Assembly: GCA_027490465.1 (NCBI GenBank)
Contig: JAIXXZ010000107.1
Coordinates: 1-64,000 of the forward strand
Source of the DNA: Oxalobacteraceae bacterium
GTDB lineage: Bacteria; Pseudomonadota; Gammaproteobacteria; Burkholderiales; Burkholderiaceae_D
Reading direction: 5' to 3'
DNA: 64,000 bases
Part shown: positions 35,775 to 44,829 of the stretch, piece by piece
Numbering within the stretch: position 1 is the stretch's first letter
Layout of the letters: every line of letters begins with the position of its first letter
Position numbers and translations under genes: made by a program
The notes under the pieces: generated by a model
What the model was told of the DNA's origin: nothing
The model's database searches: none
The model's input: the letters and a program-made list of their open reading frames with translations, nothing else

Positions 35775-35891
35775 AAAAAACCGGAAAATTTTGAGGCACG
35801 CTCGATCGCACGAATTACTTGGTTTCACTTGCTCCCGCGTCGCACAGTGACGCGGGCTCAGCATAGTACGTGGGTTTATTCAGCGCCTCCC
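35760..35891 (-). mobile_element. MITE-like element, copy C (132 bp)
   Basis: On the - strand it starts GGGAGGCGCTGAATAA and ends TTTTTTTCAATTAGCGCTTCC, the same inverted termini as copies A and B, including the 4-nt insertion in the distal repeat. CTGTGCGACGCGGG is shared exactly with copy A. The interior after about base 60 has diverged from the other copies. It overlaps the end of the hydrolase gene and its other end lies 19 bp before the dacA -10 box. Confidence 0.7.
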
Positions 35892-35910
35892 TAATCCTCA
35901 TCACACCCTC

Positions 35911-35916
35911 TATAAT
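35911..35916 (+). promoter_or_regulatory. dacA -10 box
   Basis: A perfect TATAAT lies 38 bp before the dacA ATG. No recognisable -35 hexamer exists at the right spacing; that position is occupied by the terminal bases of MITE-like copy C. Confidence 0.55.
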
Positions 35917-35953
35917 CCCCACCTGTCTTTTACCGGATGATTGTGTTCAGTTT

Positions 35954-37099
35954 ATGAAAGATCTGCTGTCTGCCTTACTGGGTTTTTTGCTATTGACCAG
36001 CGCACATGCGCAAACGATTACGCCACCCACCGTGGCTGCACGCGCCTGGTTGCTGCTGGATGCGAGCAGCCAGCAAGTGCTGGCCTCGCATGAGGCGGAT
36101 GTGCGCATCGAGCCAGCATCGCTGACCAAGATCATGACGGCCTATCTGACTTTTTCTGCGATCCGGGACAAGCGACTCGACCTGAATCAGACAATCAACG
36201 TCTCTACGAATGCATGGAAGGTTGATAGCGGCAGCTCGAAGATGTTCATCGAGCCCGATACGGCGGTGCGCGTAACGGATCTGCTGCACGGATTGATTGT
36301 GCAGTCGGGGAATGACGCTGCTGTCACATTAGCCGAGGCGATAGCAGGTGATCAGGCGGCGTTTATCGTGCTCATGAACCGGCAAGCAGCGCAGATGGGT
36401 CTGAAAAACACGCGCTTCGCAAATCCACATGGCTTGCCCGACCCGAACAACTATTCGACAGCGCGCGATCTCTCATTGCTGGCGTGGCGACTGATTACGG
36501 ATTTTCCCGAGTTCTACAAGATTTATTCGGTAAAGAGCTTCACTTACAACAAAATCAGCCAACCCAATCGCAACCGCCTGCTGTGGCTGGATGAAACCGT
36601 CGATGGCATGAAGACTGGTCATACGCAAGCGGCAGGTTATTGTTTGATAGCCTCTGCCGTGAGACCGAATGGCAGCAGTCAGAGACGACTGATTTCCGTC
36701 GTGCTGGGCGCAGATTCCGACAACATGCGCGCACAGGAAAGTCAGAAGCTATTGAACTGGGGCTTCATGAATTTTCAGTCCTTCAAAATTTACTCGAAAA
36801 ATCAGGCCGTGCTGACACCCGTCGTATGGAAGGGTTCGAGAGACGAAGTTAGACTGGGTTTCAATCGCGACATCTATGTGAGCCTGCCTCGTGGCTCGAC
36901 TGCTAATCTCAAATCAATCGTTCAAAGGACTGATCCGCTGATCGCGCCCATTCCTCAGTATCGTCAAGTGGGCACGCTGAAAGTGCTGGCCGATGGCAAA
37001 GTCATTAGCGAGCTACCTTTGCAGGCGCTTGACCAAGTGAATGAAGCCACCATTTTTGGCCGCGCATTTGATTCCTTGCGGCTGATGTTGCCTCGCTAG
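35954..37099 (+). CDS. dacA: D-alanyl-D-alanine carboxypeptidase (PBP5/6 family)
   Basis: DacA trims the terminal D-Ala from peptidoglycan stem peptides. The 381-residue precursor has a signal peptide (cleavage after SAHA near residue 19). The three penicilloyl-serine motifs are present: SLTK (56-59), SGN (118-120) and KTG (220-222). A C-terminal beta domain and an amphipathic end (FGRAFDSLRLMLPR) for membrane attachment follow. ATG 35954 was chosen; the open frame upstream lacks a signal sequence. It begins the dacA-ybeD-lipB-lipA group. Confidence 0.96.
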   Translation: MKDLLSALLGFLLLTSAHAQTITPPTVAARAWLLLDASSQQVLASHEADVRIEPASLTKIMTAYLTFSAIRDKRLDLNQTINVSTNAWKVDSGSSKMFIEPDTAVRVTDLLHGLIVQSGNDAAVTLAEAIAGDQAAFIVLMNRQAAQMGLKNTRFANPHGLPDPNNYSTARDLSLLAWRLITDFPEFYKIYSVKSFTYNKISQPNRNRLLWLDETVDGMKTGHTQAAGYCLIASAVRPNGSSQRRLISVVLGADSDNMRAQESQKLLNWGFMNFQSFKIYSKNQAVLTPVVWKGSRDEVRLGFNRDIYVSLPRGSTANLKSIVQRTDPLIAPIPQYRQVGTLKVLADGKVISELPLQALDQVNEATIFGRAFDSLRLMLPR

Positions 37100-37116
37100 C
37101 GGGTAATGCTCTGAAA

Positions 37117-37386
37117 ATGCATCGCTCTGACGACAGCCTGATTACTTATCCGTGTGACTTCCCCATAAAAATCATGGGTGTCACCCAAGAGGCTTTCGCG
37201 CAGACGATGGTTGATGTGGTGCGCCTTCATGATCCTGAATTTGATGCCGGCAAAATGGAAATGCGCCCCTCTTCAAAAGGGACTTATTTGTCGCTGACGG
37301 TCACCGTGCGCGCGACCAGCCGCGAACAACTGGATAATCTTTATCGAGCGCTGTCATCGCACCCCATGGTCAAAGTCGTACTCTGA
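37117..37386 (+). CDS. ybeD: DUF493 / YbeD-family protein
   Basis: The 89-residue protein matches Ybe[15 protein letters not shown] at the N-terminus, [17 protein letters not shown] in the middle and [15 protein letters not shown] at the end, in an ACT-like fold. Its molecular role is unsettled; a link to lipoate metabolism is inferred from its constant position between dacA and lipB. The lipB start follows after a single base. Confidence 0.93.
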   Translation: MHRSDDSLITYPCDFPIKIMGVTQEAFAQTMVDVVRLHDPEFDAGKMEMRPSSKGTYLSLTVTVRATSREQLDNLYRALSSHPMVKVVL

Positions 37387-37387
37387 C

Positions 37388-38023
37388 ATGCGTGATCTGC
37401 AAATCCTGCAACGTGGTGTTGAAGACTATACGCAGACCTTTGACGCCATGCGCGCCTTCACCGATGCGCGCGATGCAACGACAACGGATCAATTGTGGCT
37501 GGTCGAACATCCACCAGTATTTACCCTCGGTCTGGGCGCTGACATTGCCCATGTTATCGATGCCCATGATGTTCCGGTTGTTCAGACGGACCGTGGTGGT
37601 GAAGTCACTTATCATGGCCCGGGTCAGGCGGTGGTTTATATTCTTTGTGACCTGCGCCGCGAAGGCCAAGCCTGCCTGCCGCGCGATTTCGTCAGGCGCA
37701 TCGAGCAAGCCGTCATCGAGACACTGGCGGCGTATAATCTTTCGGGTGTTCGCAAACCTGGTGCGCCGGGAATTTATGTGGCCGAGGGCCCGTATGCCGG
37801 TGCAAAAATTGCTGCACTTGGTTTGAAAATTCGCGCCAGTGGCTGCACCTACCACGGCGTATCATTAAATGTCGCGATGGATTTACAAGCATTTTCATGG
37901 ATCAATCCCTGCGGCTATCCGGGACTGCAAACTATCGATATGCGCACGCTCGGTGTTGACCTGGCACTGACGGACGCGCAACACACACTCGCTTTGCAAC
38001 TGGAAAAACAACTTCGCGCCTGA
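37388..38023 (+). CDS. lipB: Octanoyltransferase LipB
   Basis: LipB moves octanoate from acyl carrier protein to lipoyl domains. The 211-residue protein has [11 protein letters not shown], the signature [12 protein letters not shown], the active-site lysine region [11 protein letters not shown] and the catalytic Cys in INPCGYPG. Length is standard. It lies between ybeD and lipA with one-base gaps on both sides, so translation is probably coupled. Confidence 0.97.
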   Translation: MRDLQILQRGVEDYTQTFDAMRAFTDARDATTTDQLWLVEHPPVFTLGLGADIAHVIDAHDVPVVQTDRGGEVTYHGPGQAVVYILCDLRREGQACLPRDFVRRIEQAVIETLAAYNLSGVRKPGAPGIYVAEGPYAGAKIAALGLKIRASGCTYHGVSLNVAMDLQAFSWINPCGYPGLQTIDMRTLGVDLALTDAQHTLALQLEKQLRA

Positions 38024-38024
38024 C

Positions 38025-38993
38025 ATGGATTCCGAGAACGCCAACGCACCCGCTTATAATCCCGCCGAAAAACAAAAAGGCGCAGGAAAGACGGCGCGCA
38101 TTCCGATCAAGATCGTGCCGGCAGAAAAACTGCCCAAACCAGACTGGATACGCGTCAAGGCCGCTTCGCCCACCACCCGGTTCTACGAAATCAAGGATAT
38201 TCTGCGCGCCAATAATCTAGTGACGGTATGCGAAGAAGCTTCGTGCCCCAACATCGGCGAGTGCTTTGGCAAAGGTACAGCCACCTTCATGATCATGGGC
38301 GACAAGTGCACGCGACGCTGCCCGTTTTGCGATGTGGGTCATGGACGCCCTGATCCGCTGGATGTCAACGAACCCGAGAACCTCGCAAAAACAATCGCAG
38401 CACTTCGCCTGTCCTATGTGGTGATCACCTCGGTCGATCGTGATGATCTGCGTGATGGCGGCGCTGCTCACTTTGTTTCATGCATACAGCGCGTGCGTGA
38501 ACTCTCGCCCGACACAAGAATTGAAATTCTGACGCCAGATTTTCGCGGCCGCATGGACAGAGCGCTGGACATTCTCAAGGCCGCACCGCCCGATGTGATG
38601 AATCACAATCTCGAAACCGTGCCACGTCTTTACAAAGAAGCGCGCCCTGGCTCTGATTATGCGTACTCGCTGGATTTGCTCAAACGCTTCAAAGCCTTGC
38701 ATCCGGATGTACCCACGAAATCAGGTCTGATGGTCGGCCTGGGTGAAACCGATGAGGAAATTCTGGCAGTGATGCGCGACCTGCGTGCACACAATGTGGA
38801 TATGCTCACCATCGGTCAGTATCTGACACCCAGTGGCGATCATTTACCGGTAAGGCGCTATGTGCACCCGGACACCTTCCGCATGTTTGAAGCTGCGGCT
38901 GCAGACATGGGCTTCGTGCATGCCGCTGTGGGGGCGATGGTGCGCAGTTCTTATCATGCGGATCAGCAAGCGCATAAGGCTGGGCTGAAGTAA
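38025..38993 (+). CDS. lipA: Lipoyl synthase LipA
   Basis: LipA is a radical-SAM enzyme that inserts two sulfurs into octanoyl groups. The 322-residue protein has both iron-sulfur motifs: the auxiliary cluster cysteines in [12 protein letters not shown] and the radical-SAM CxxxCxxC in CTRRCPFC. The SAM-binding region ([12 protein letters not shown]) and the C-terminal RSSYHAD serine ligand are also present. It ends the dacA operon and converges with the TlpA-like gene. Confidence 0.98.
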   Translation: MDSENANAPAYNPAEKQKGAGKTARIPIKIVPAEKLPKPDWIRVKAASPTTRFYEIKDILRANNLVTVCEEASCPNIGECFGKGTATFMIMGDKCTRRCPFCDVGHGRPDPLDVNEPENLAKTIAALRLSYVVITSVDRDDLRDGGAAHFVSCIQRVRELSPDTRIEILTPDFRGRMDRALDILKAAPPDVMNHNLETVPRLYKEARPGSDYAYSLDLLKRFKALHPDVPTKSGLMVGLGETDEEILAVMRDLRAHNVDMLTIGQYLTPSGDHLPVRRYVHPDTFRMFEAAAADMGFVHAAVGAMVRSSYHADQQAHKAGLK

Positions 38994-39026
38994 GGCGCTG
39001 CTATCGCTGCCGACAAGCCTGCAGGG

Positions 39027-39554
39027 TCAGACTGCGAGCGCTTTCTCGATCAACTGGTGCATTGCCGGAAATTCCGGAATGCCGACATAGCGCTTGAGGA
39101 TCTCACCGTTTTTGTTGATGAGAAAGGTAGTCGGCGTCAGCTTCACATCACCAAATGAGCGTGCCACCGCGCCATCGGCATCCAGCGCAACCTTGAAGGG
39201 CAGCTCTCGCGTCTCAGCGTAGTTCAAGACATAGTTGGGTGGGTCATAGCTCATCGCCACGGCGACGAATTCAAAGCCACGATCGTGGTATTTCTTGTAG
39301 GTCTCCACCATCTCCGGCATTTCCTGAACGCAGGTGCTGCAGCTGGTGGCCCAGAAATTCACCATAACGACTTTGCCGCGCAACGAAGCAGTCGTGATCT
39401 GCTCACCCTGCAAAGTCTTGAAGGTTGCTGCAGGCGCCATCTCTTTTTTAAGCAGTGACAACGCGAAGAACAAGACGATGCCCAGTACAGCCAGTATGGC
39501 CATAGTCTGAATGATGGTGAGACCACCGGCGCGGCGCGGAAAATGACGAGACAT
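39027..39554 (-). CDS. Membrane-anchored TlpA-like thioredoxin
   Basis: The 175-residue protein has one N-terminal membrane segment (about 15-36) and a periplasmic thioredoxin domain with the active site WATSCSTCVQEMP, a LTPTTFLIN cis-proline loop and the LRGKVVMVNFWAT strand. It resembles TlpA/ResA proteins that reduce cytochrome or other envelope disulfides. No cytochrome genes are adjacent, so the target is unknown. It stands alone, 118 bp downstream of the dolP terminator side. Confidence 0.92.
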   Translation of the reverse strand: MSRHFPRRAGGLTIIQTMAILAVLGIVLFFALSLLKKEMAPAATFKTLQGEQITTASLRGKVVMVNFWATSCSTCVQEMPEMVETYKKYHDRGFEFVAVAMSYDPPNYVLNYAETRELPFKVALDADGAVARSFGDVKLTPTTFLINKNGEILKRYVGIPEFPAMHQLIEKALAV

Positions 39555-39620
39555 GGGGCTTTCCAAAGTTAAAAATCAATCAGCCGCCATTATAGGGCAG
39601 TGCCGCAAGCCACCTGAATG

Positions 39621-39652
39621 AAAAAGGGGTGGGCGCCTTGCGCCACACCCCT
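39621..39652 (-). terminator. Intrinsic terminator of yraN-diaA-dolP
   Basis: On the - strand AGGGGTGTGGCGC and GCGCCCACCCCT form a long GC stem with one bulge and an AAG-containing loop, followed by TTTTT. It begins 33 bp after the dolP stop. Confidence 0.85.
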
Positions 39653-39684
39653 CGGATGATGCAAATTCATGATCAGATACCGCG

Positions 39685-40446
39685 TTACTTCTCCGGAGCC
39701 TCCTTGGCTGCCGGTACATTGGCCTCAGCTTTGGGTTGTGCTTTGGGCTCCGGGTTTGCCGCAGGTGTCGGTGCAGACTTGGGCTCTGCTGCAGCCGGCT
39801 TTTCATTGCCATCTGCCTGTTTCGGGATGAATTTCTTTGCCTCATCCTCGTCAATGTATTCAAACATCAAGACGACCTTGCTGATTTTGCCGCCGGCATT
39901 GCGAGCCACTTCTCCAGCCAGCTTCGCTTCGCGCTCGGTTACCCGGCCCATCAGATAGACCACGCTGCGGTCAGTCTGTACTTTGAAAGCGCTGACATAC
40001 AAGTCAGCCGTGTCGATGATCGCTGCCTTCACTCTGCCAGTGATCAGAGCATCGTTGGAACGCACACCGACGCTGGAGACAGGCGCAATAACAAGCTCAT
40101 TCTCTATCGATTTAATGCCAGAAATTGTTTCAACCTGTTTTTGTACTTCAGCCTTCATTTTTTCATCGGCGACCTCACCTGTCAGCAGCACCATGCGGTT
40201 ATAGCTGGTGACGGCGACCCGGCCTTTGTCACCGGTGATCTTGCTGGCACGTCCCGCGGCCTTGAGCTCGATGGCGGTATCGTCAGTTTGCGAACCCAGC
40301 GTGCGCCTGTCTGTTGCCACGATTGCGCCCGCGACCGTTCCACCGACCATCAGGGGTACACAAGCCTGCAAGCTGAGCAGCAGTGTGGCGCCGAGGCTAA
40401 GGGTGAACAAACCGCGGTACACGCGCGCTTGAAAAACTGATCTCAT
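39685..40446 (-). CDS. dolP: BON-domain outer-membrane lipoprotein DolP (YraP)
   Basis: DolP supports outer-membrane integrity and the BAM complex. The 253-residue precursor has a lipoprotein signal with LSLQAC (Cys29). Two BON domains follow: about 48-115 ([18 protein letters not shown]) and 125-195 ([17 protein letters not shown]). A 55-residue tail after the second BON domain is rich in Pro, Ala, Lys and Glu and is longer than in E. coli DolP. Its start overlaps the diaA stop by 4 bp. Confidence 0.93.
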   Translation of the reverse strand: MRSVFQARVYRGLFTLSLGATLLLSLQACVPLMVGGTVAGAIVATDRRTLGSQTDDTAIELKAAGRASKITGDKGRVAVTSYNRMVLLTGEVADEKMKAEVQKQVETISGIKSIENELVIAPVSSVGVRSNDALITGRVKAAIIDTADLYVSAFKVQTDRSVVYLMGRVTEREAKLAGEVARNAGGKISKVVLMFEYIDEDEAKKFIPKQADGNEKPAAAEPKSAPTPAANPEPKAQPKAEANVPAAKEAPEK

Positions 40447-41036
40447 TCCGCATCTCCTCCAAAAAGTGCGACATCAATGCCATCGCAAAGACAATGAATA
40501 ATTAATAAATGAATTTCCTGAATCCGGGTCATGCGATCATCCGGCACGCACACACGCACATCGGCATCACTCAGCAATCCGGCAATTGCGCCACCACCTT
40601 TGCCGGTCAGTGCCACGATTCGCATTTCTCGTTCCTGTGCGGTTTCGATGGCAGCAAGGACGTTCGCTGAATTGCCTGAAGTCGAGATCGCCAACAGCAC
40701 GTCACCGGCCTGTCCATAAGCCTGCACCTGTTTGGAAAAAATCTCGGCAAAACTGTAGTCATTGCCAATCGCAGTCAATATGGCGGGGTCGGTTGATAGC
40801 GCCAGCGCTGGCAGCGGCAGGCGCTCACGCTCGAACCGACCTACCAGGCCGGCAGCAAAATGCTGCGCATGCGCCGCAGAACCGCCATTACCACAAGCCA
40901 GAATGCGATTGCCGTTCGAAAGAGCCGAAAACATCAACTCGATGGCTTCTGCAATAGGATGCGCAAGCTCGGCAGCTGACTGGATTTTCAGTTCGGCACT
41001 TTCGTTGAAATGCCCAATAATGCGTTGCTTATTCAT
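40443..41036 (-). CDS. diaA: SIS-domain protein of the DiaA/GmhA family
   Basis: The 197-residue protein has a single SIS domain with [20 protein letters not shown] and [16 protein letters not shown], and ends in [17 protein letters not shown]. The family contains DiaA, which binds DnaA at initiation, and the phosphoheptose isomerase GmhA. Position between yraN and dolP, as in the E. coli yraN-diaA-dolP cluster, favours DiaA, but enzymatic GmhA activity cannot be excluded. ATG 41036 was chosen. The frame extends upstream only into MITE-like copy B, which would add an artificial N-terminus. Confidence 0.88.
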   Translation of the reverse strand: MNKQRIIGHFNESAELKIQSAAELAHPIAEAIELMFSALSNGNRILACGNGGSAAHAQHFAAGLVGRFERERLPLPALALSTDPAILTAIGNDYSFAEIFSKQVQAYGQAGDVLLAISTSGNSANVLAAIETAQEREMRIVALTGKGGGAIAGLLSDADVRVCVPDDRMTRIQEIHLLIIHCLCDGIDVALFGGDAE

Positions 41037-41080
41037 TGTGACACAGATTATAAGAGTAAGTGAGACCGCAAGCTTGGATA

Positions 41081-41212
41081 GAAATACGCTGAATAAATCC
41101 ATGTTTTATGGCGAGCCAGCGCAGCTGCACAATGCAGAGCTCAGCAAAATCAAGGGCTTGGCGCTGTTGACCGTGCTGCAAAAGTTCTCGGGTTTATTGA
41201 GCCAGCGCTTCC
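41081..41212 (+). mobile_element. MITE-like element, copy B (132 bp)
   Basis: It starts GAAATACGCTGAATAA and ends GGTTTATTGAGCCAGCGCTTCC, which are imperfect inverted repeats. Alignment with copy A is continuous for at least 85 bp without gaps, for example TTTTATGGC.AGCCAGCGCAGCTG and GGGCTTGGCG. It lies between yraN and diaA, two genes of one - strand operon, on the opposite strand orientation to copies A and C. No transposase is encoded. Confidence 0.75.
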
Positions 41213-41240
41213 ATAGCTTTCGGGAGTACCCCTCGGTCGC

Positions 41241-41630
41241 TCAGGAACCCGACAGGCGTATGTTTTTCATCCAGCGTAAATCATCGCCGTCGATAGCGAC
41301 GAGATCGAAGCGGCAGACAGGCGGCTTTCGAAATCTGAGCAGGTAGAAAGTTGCGCTGCGCCACAAGCGTTGCTGCTTTACGGGACCAACACTGGCGGCA
41401 GCGCCACCAAAGCGTCGATCTTTGCGCGAGCGTACTTCGATAAAGACCAGCGTGTGTGCATCTCGCATGATCAGATCAATCTCACCCACGCGACAGCGGA
41501 AATTTTTTTCAATCAGCGTCAGTCCCTGCTTTAGAAGAAAAGTCAGTGCTCGCGCTTCGGCATCTCGGCCAAGTGAGACTGAAGTAGGCTGTCGAGAATC
41601 AGGCGCAGCAGGCATTGCAATCAGCTTCAT
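41241..41630 (-). CDS. yraN: UPF0102 / YraN family endonuclease-like protein
   Basis: The 129-residue protein has the UPF0102 core: LGRDAEARALTFLLKQGLTLIEKNFRCRVGEIDLIMRD (given here by its key residues E, GEIDL and D), then LVFIEVRSRKDRRFGG with the ExK-like element and LWRSATFYLL. The fold is restriction-endonuclease-like; activity in this family is unproven. It is divergent from rsmI and is followed by MITE-like copy B and diaA. ATG 41630 was preferred over GTG 41639. Confidence 0.9.
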   Translation of the reverse strand: MKLIAMPAAPDSRQPTSVSLGRDAEARALTFLLKQGLTLIEKNFRCRVGEIDLIMRDAHTLVFIEVRSRKDRRFGGAAASVGPVKQQRLWRSATFYLLRFRKPPVCRFDLVAIDGDDLRWMKNIRLSGS

Positions 41631-41710
41631 GACACACACTTTTGTACAATAGATCAGGTCGGACCCGGCCTACCTTCAAGATTTCATTCATTTTCCAGAC
41701 CCCATCCTCC

Positions 41711-42628
41711 ATGGACTCATTGGCCAACGCTGCTTTCATTGCAAGAATCACCGCACTCGCCGGAGAACTCGAACAACAAAGTTTTCCGGATGGCGCATTA
41801 TATGTAGTGGCTACACCCATTGGGAATATGGGCGATATCAGTTTGCGTGCACTAAAAGTGCTGTCGCTCTGTTCTGCAATCGCCTGCGAAGATACGCGCA
41901 AGACAGGGCAATTGCTTGCTCGTCTGGATATAGATAAGCCCCTGTTGTCCGCACATCAGCACAATGAAAGGGAAGTGGCGGATAAAATCATCAGCCGCTT
42001 GCACGCAGGAGAGCGCATCGCTCTGGTCTCCGATGCCGGTACACCGGCGATTTCCGACCCCGGTGCGCGTATCGTCGATGCGGTAATCACGGCCGGTTTG
42101 CGCGTCATACCGATTGCCGGCGTTTCGGCTGCGGTTACTGCATTGTCCGTCTCCGGCCTGATCGCTGATCAATTCCACTTTGTCGGTTTTCTGCCGGCGC
42201 GCGACAAGCAACGCGAAGCAGTCCTGCGTTCCCTGCAACCCTCCGAGGCAACGCTGGTATTTTACGAAGCCCCACACCGAATTGCGGATACCATTGCAGC
42301 AATGGCCCGCGTTTTCGAACCCAGCCGCCAGGTGGTCATTGGACGCGAGTTGTCCAAGGTTTTCGAACAAGTACACCGTTGCCCTGTTTCGGAGGCTGCG
42401 CAGTGGCTGGCCTCCGATCCCAATCACCAGCGCGGTGAATTTGTGGTCTTGATCGAAGCGGCTACCGCGGTGAATAACGATGGGCTTGATGAAGCTGTAC
42501 GCGTACTCGACATTCTGCTTGAAGCGTGTAGCGTCAGCCAGGCGGCAGCGCTGGCCTCGCGCATTACCGGCGTGAAGAAAAATCAGCTCTACGACATCGC
42601 GCTGACCAGAACGCCTCGATCTTCCTGA
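41711..42628 (+). CDS. rsmI: 16S rRNA (cytidine-1402-2'-O)-methyltransferase RsmI
   Basis: RsmI methylates the ribose of C1402 in 16S rRNA. The 305-residue protein begins its tetrapyrrole-methylase-like fold with GALYVVATPIGNMGDISLRA. It then shows CEDTRKTGQLL, HQHNEREVADKI, the SAM-pocket VSDAGTPAISDPG and GFLPARDKQR. The C-terminal part is of normal length. It is divergent from yraN, an order conserved from E. coli. TACAAT at 41645-41650 could be its -10 box. Its stop is separated by one base from the convergent rlpA. Confidence 0.96.
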   Translation: MDSLANAAFIARITALAGELEQQSFPDGALYVVATPIGNMGDISLRALKVLSLCSAIACEDTRKTGQLLARLDIDKPLLSAHQHNEREVADKIISRLHAGERIALVSDAGTPAISDPGARIVDAVITAGLRVIPIAGVSAAVTALSVSGLIADQFHFVGFLPARDKQREAVLRSLQPSEATLVFYEAPHRIADTIAAMARVFEPSRQVVIGRELSKVFEQVHRCPVSEAAQWLASDPNHQRGEFVVLIEAATAVNNDGLDEAVRVLDILLEACSVSQAAALASRITGVKKNQLYDIALTRTPRSS

Positions 42629-42629
42629 T

Positions 42630-43649
42630 CTATTTCTGCACGATCGTCGTCTGCAGCTGTGCCGAGGACTTCAAGGCTTGCGCGGCGCGGTCGGCCAGGT
42701 CACGCGTGTTGAACGGGCCACTATGCAGGCGGTACAGTCCCTGGCTTTGCACGACCTCCGGGCGAGGCAAATCCTGCGGCCATGTGGATAGCAAACGCTC
42801 GCGCAGGGATACCGCATTGGGCAGCTGCGAAAAGGCACCGAACTGCAGGAAAAATCCGCCTGCCTCCGCTCCGACGGAAGATGAGGCCGGGGCATTCACC
42901 GGACGAGCAATCGTTTCGTTCTCATCAGCAACAGCAGGCTTGGATACAGGTGCGGCCTCTTGGCGGCGCGAGGCTTGAAGGCGCTTAATGTCGTCCGGCA
43001 GCAGTCGCTCGACTTCCAGCTCTGAACTGCCATTCTGCACATAACCGAGCTTCAACGCGGCGGTATAGGATAAATCGATGATGCGTGAAGAATGAAATGG
43101 ACCACGATCATTAATTCGAACAATGATTTGTTTTCCATTGCGCAGATTGGTGACCCGCGCGTACGAAGGTATTGGCAGCGTTGGATGTGCTGCCGTCATC
43201 TTGTACATGTCGTAGATTTCACCTGATGCAGTACGCTGCCCGTGAAATTTTTTCCCGTACCAGCTGCCTATGCCGCGCTGTACAAACGGACGATTGTCAG
43301 TGATAGGCACATAGGTTTGATCGAATATCGTATAAGGTCGGCTTGGTCCCTTGGCGTAGGGCTCGATGCGGGGCTCGGCATCGGGCGTATTCAACAAGCC
43401 CTCAGGAATGCGTTCATCTGGCCCGTCATCCTGGTAGTAGCCGCCGGGTTTTTTAGCGGGCGCTCTCGACGGCGCTTGCGCAACCGGCGGGCTTGCATTG
43501 GTCGTCTTCTCGCTTGATTGTTCTGATGCACTCTTTGCAGCTGGCCGCTTGCGGACGACCGGGGCACCGCGATCCGGATCGCTTGATTCCGACAGGTCGA
43601 TCGTGGCGCAGCCGCCAAGCAGCATGGTTGCGCAGAGCATGAGTCGCAT
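42630..43649 (-). CDS. rlpA: Septal-ring lytic transglycosylase RlpA family lipoprotein
   Basis: The 339-residue precursor has a lipobox LLGGC (Cys14). The double-psi beta-barrel RlpA domain (about 125-215) contains GIGSWYGKKFHGQRTASGE and NGKQIIVRINDRGPF with the catalytic-type Asp. A linker and a C-terminal SPOR domain (about 262-335, FFLQFGAFSQLPNAVSLRE) follow. RlpA proteins cleave denuded glycan strands in some species. It is the last gene of the mre operon, 58 bp after rodA, as is usual. Confidence 0.94.
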   Translation of the reverse strand: MRLMLCATMLLGGCATIDLSESSDPDRGAPVVRKRPAAKSASEQSSEKTTNASPPVAQAPSRAPAKKPGGYYQDDGPDERIPEGLLNTPDAEPRIEPYAKGPSRPYTIFDQTYVPITDNRPFVQRGIGSWYGKKFHGQRTASGEIYDMYKMTAAHPTLPIPSYARVTNLRNGKQIIVRINDRGPFHSSRIIDLSYTAALKLGYVQNGSSELEVERLLPDDIKRLQASRRQEAAPVSKPAVADENETIARPVNAPASSSVGAEAGGFFLQFGAFSQLPNAVSLRERLLSTWPQDLPRPEVVQSQGLYRLHSGPFNTRDLADRAAQALKSSAQLQTTIVQK

Positions 43650-43707
43650 GCTGCACCCGTACGAGCACGAAAAACGGATCAAGTGCGGATGGCCTTGCAC
43701 GTTCAAA

Positions 43708-44829
43708 TCAGGTCTGAACCAGTTTACGATGCCGTTGAATACTCATGAGCGTACCCACACCCAGGCTGAGAGTAACGAAAGCGGTGCCACCGTAGCTCAC
43801 GAAGGGAAGTGGCACACCAACCACTGGCAAGATGCCGCTGACCATGCCCATATTCACAAAGACATAGGTAAATATCGACAAAGTCAGCGCACCCGCCAGC
43901 AGACGAGCGAACAGGGTCGGCGCGTTCGCTGCAATGATCAGTCCGCGACCAATCAACATCAGATACAGCACCAGCAGGACGCCATTGCCCAACAATCCGA
44001 ATTCTTCGGAGAACACTGCAAAAATAAAATCGGTTGTGCGTTCAGGAATGAATTCCAGATGGGACTGTGTGCCATTGAGCCATCCTTTACCAATCAATCC
44101 GCCAGAGCCGATCGCAATAGTGGACTGAATAATGTGAAACCCTTTACCCAGCGGATCCGAAGTGGGATCCAGCAGCGTCATGATGCGGTTACGCTGGTAA
44201 TCATGCATGAGCGTCCACATTAGCGGCAGACTGGCAAGGCCGGCGATGATGAGACCAATAATCAAGCGCCAGGACAAACCTGCGAGGAAGATCACGAAAA
44301 ATCCTGCCGAGGTCACCAGCAAGGAAGTGCCCAGATCAGGCTGGCGCAGAATCAGCCCGACCGGGATCGCGAGAAGAATGCCGGCAAAAAGAAAGTCGCG
44401 CCACCGAATCATGCCTTCGCGTTTCTGAAAGTACCAGGCCAGCATCAGGGGCAATGCCAGCTTCATGATTTCGGAGGGCTGAATGATGAAGCCGATATTG
44501 ATCCAGCGCCGTGCCCCATTCTTGATCAATCCGAACAGCGCGACGGCGACCAGCAAGGCGACACCTACCAGATAGATAGGCACCGCAAGGCGCATGAGTG
44601 TCTGCGGCGGCACCATCGCAGCAACCCACATCACCGCGATGCCCACAGCGATGTTGCGCACGTGTCCCTCGAAACGACCGGGAAAATCCATCCCCGCCGA
44701 GAACACGGCCAGACATCCCAGAAAAAGAATGAGACTGAGGATGATGGTCAGCGAACGATCGAAAATGAAAAAGCGACGCCGGACCTGATTGATCACCTGA
44801 AAACGGCTGTTATCCACGAATGAGATCAA
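43708..44829 (-). CDS. rodA: Peptidoglycan glycosyltransferase RodA (SEDS)
   Basis: RodA polymerises glycan strands for sidewall growth together with PBP2. The 373-residue SEDS protein has about ten membrane segments. Family motifs include NGARRWINIGF.IQPSEIMK, LRQPDLGTSLL, the loop DPLGKGFHIIQSTIAIGSGGL.GKGW and the C-terminal VVGVPLPFVSYGGT. Its ATG overlaps the mrdA stop by 4 bp, consistent with equimolar expression. Confidence 0.98.
   Translation of the reverse strand: MISFVDNSRFQVINQVRRRFFIFDRSLTIILSLILFLGCLAVFSAGMDFPGRFEGHVRNIAVGIAVMWVAAMVPPQTLMRLAVPIYLVGVALLVAVALFGLIKNGARRWINIGFIIQPSEIMKLALPLMLAWYFQKREGMIRWRDFLFAGILLAIPVGLILRQPDLGTSLLVTSAGFFVIFLAGLSWRLIIGLIIAGLASLPLMWTLMHDYQRNRIMTLLDPTSDPLGKGFHIIQSTIAIGSGGLIGKGWLNGTQSHLEFIPERTTDFIFAVFSEEFGLLGNGVLLVLYLMLIGRGLIIAANAPTLFARLLAGALTLSIFTYVFVNMGMVSGILPVVGVPLPFVSYGGTAFVTLSLGVGTLMSIQRHRKLVQT

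Noticed and set aside
40762-41346. 194-codon + strand ORF overlapping diaA and yraN
   Set aside because: It runs antisense through the SIS gene and the yraN end and includes MITE-like copy B. Its protein has no family features, whereas the - strand genes are well supported.
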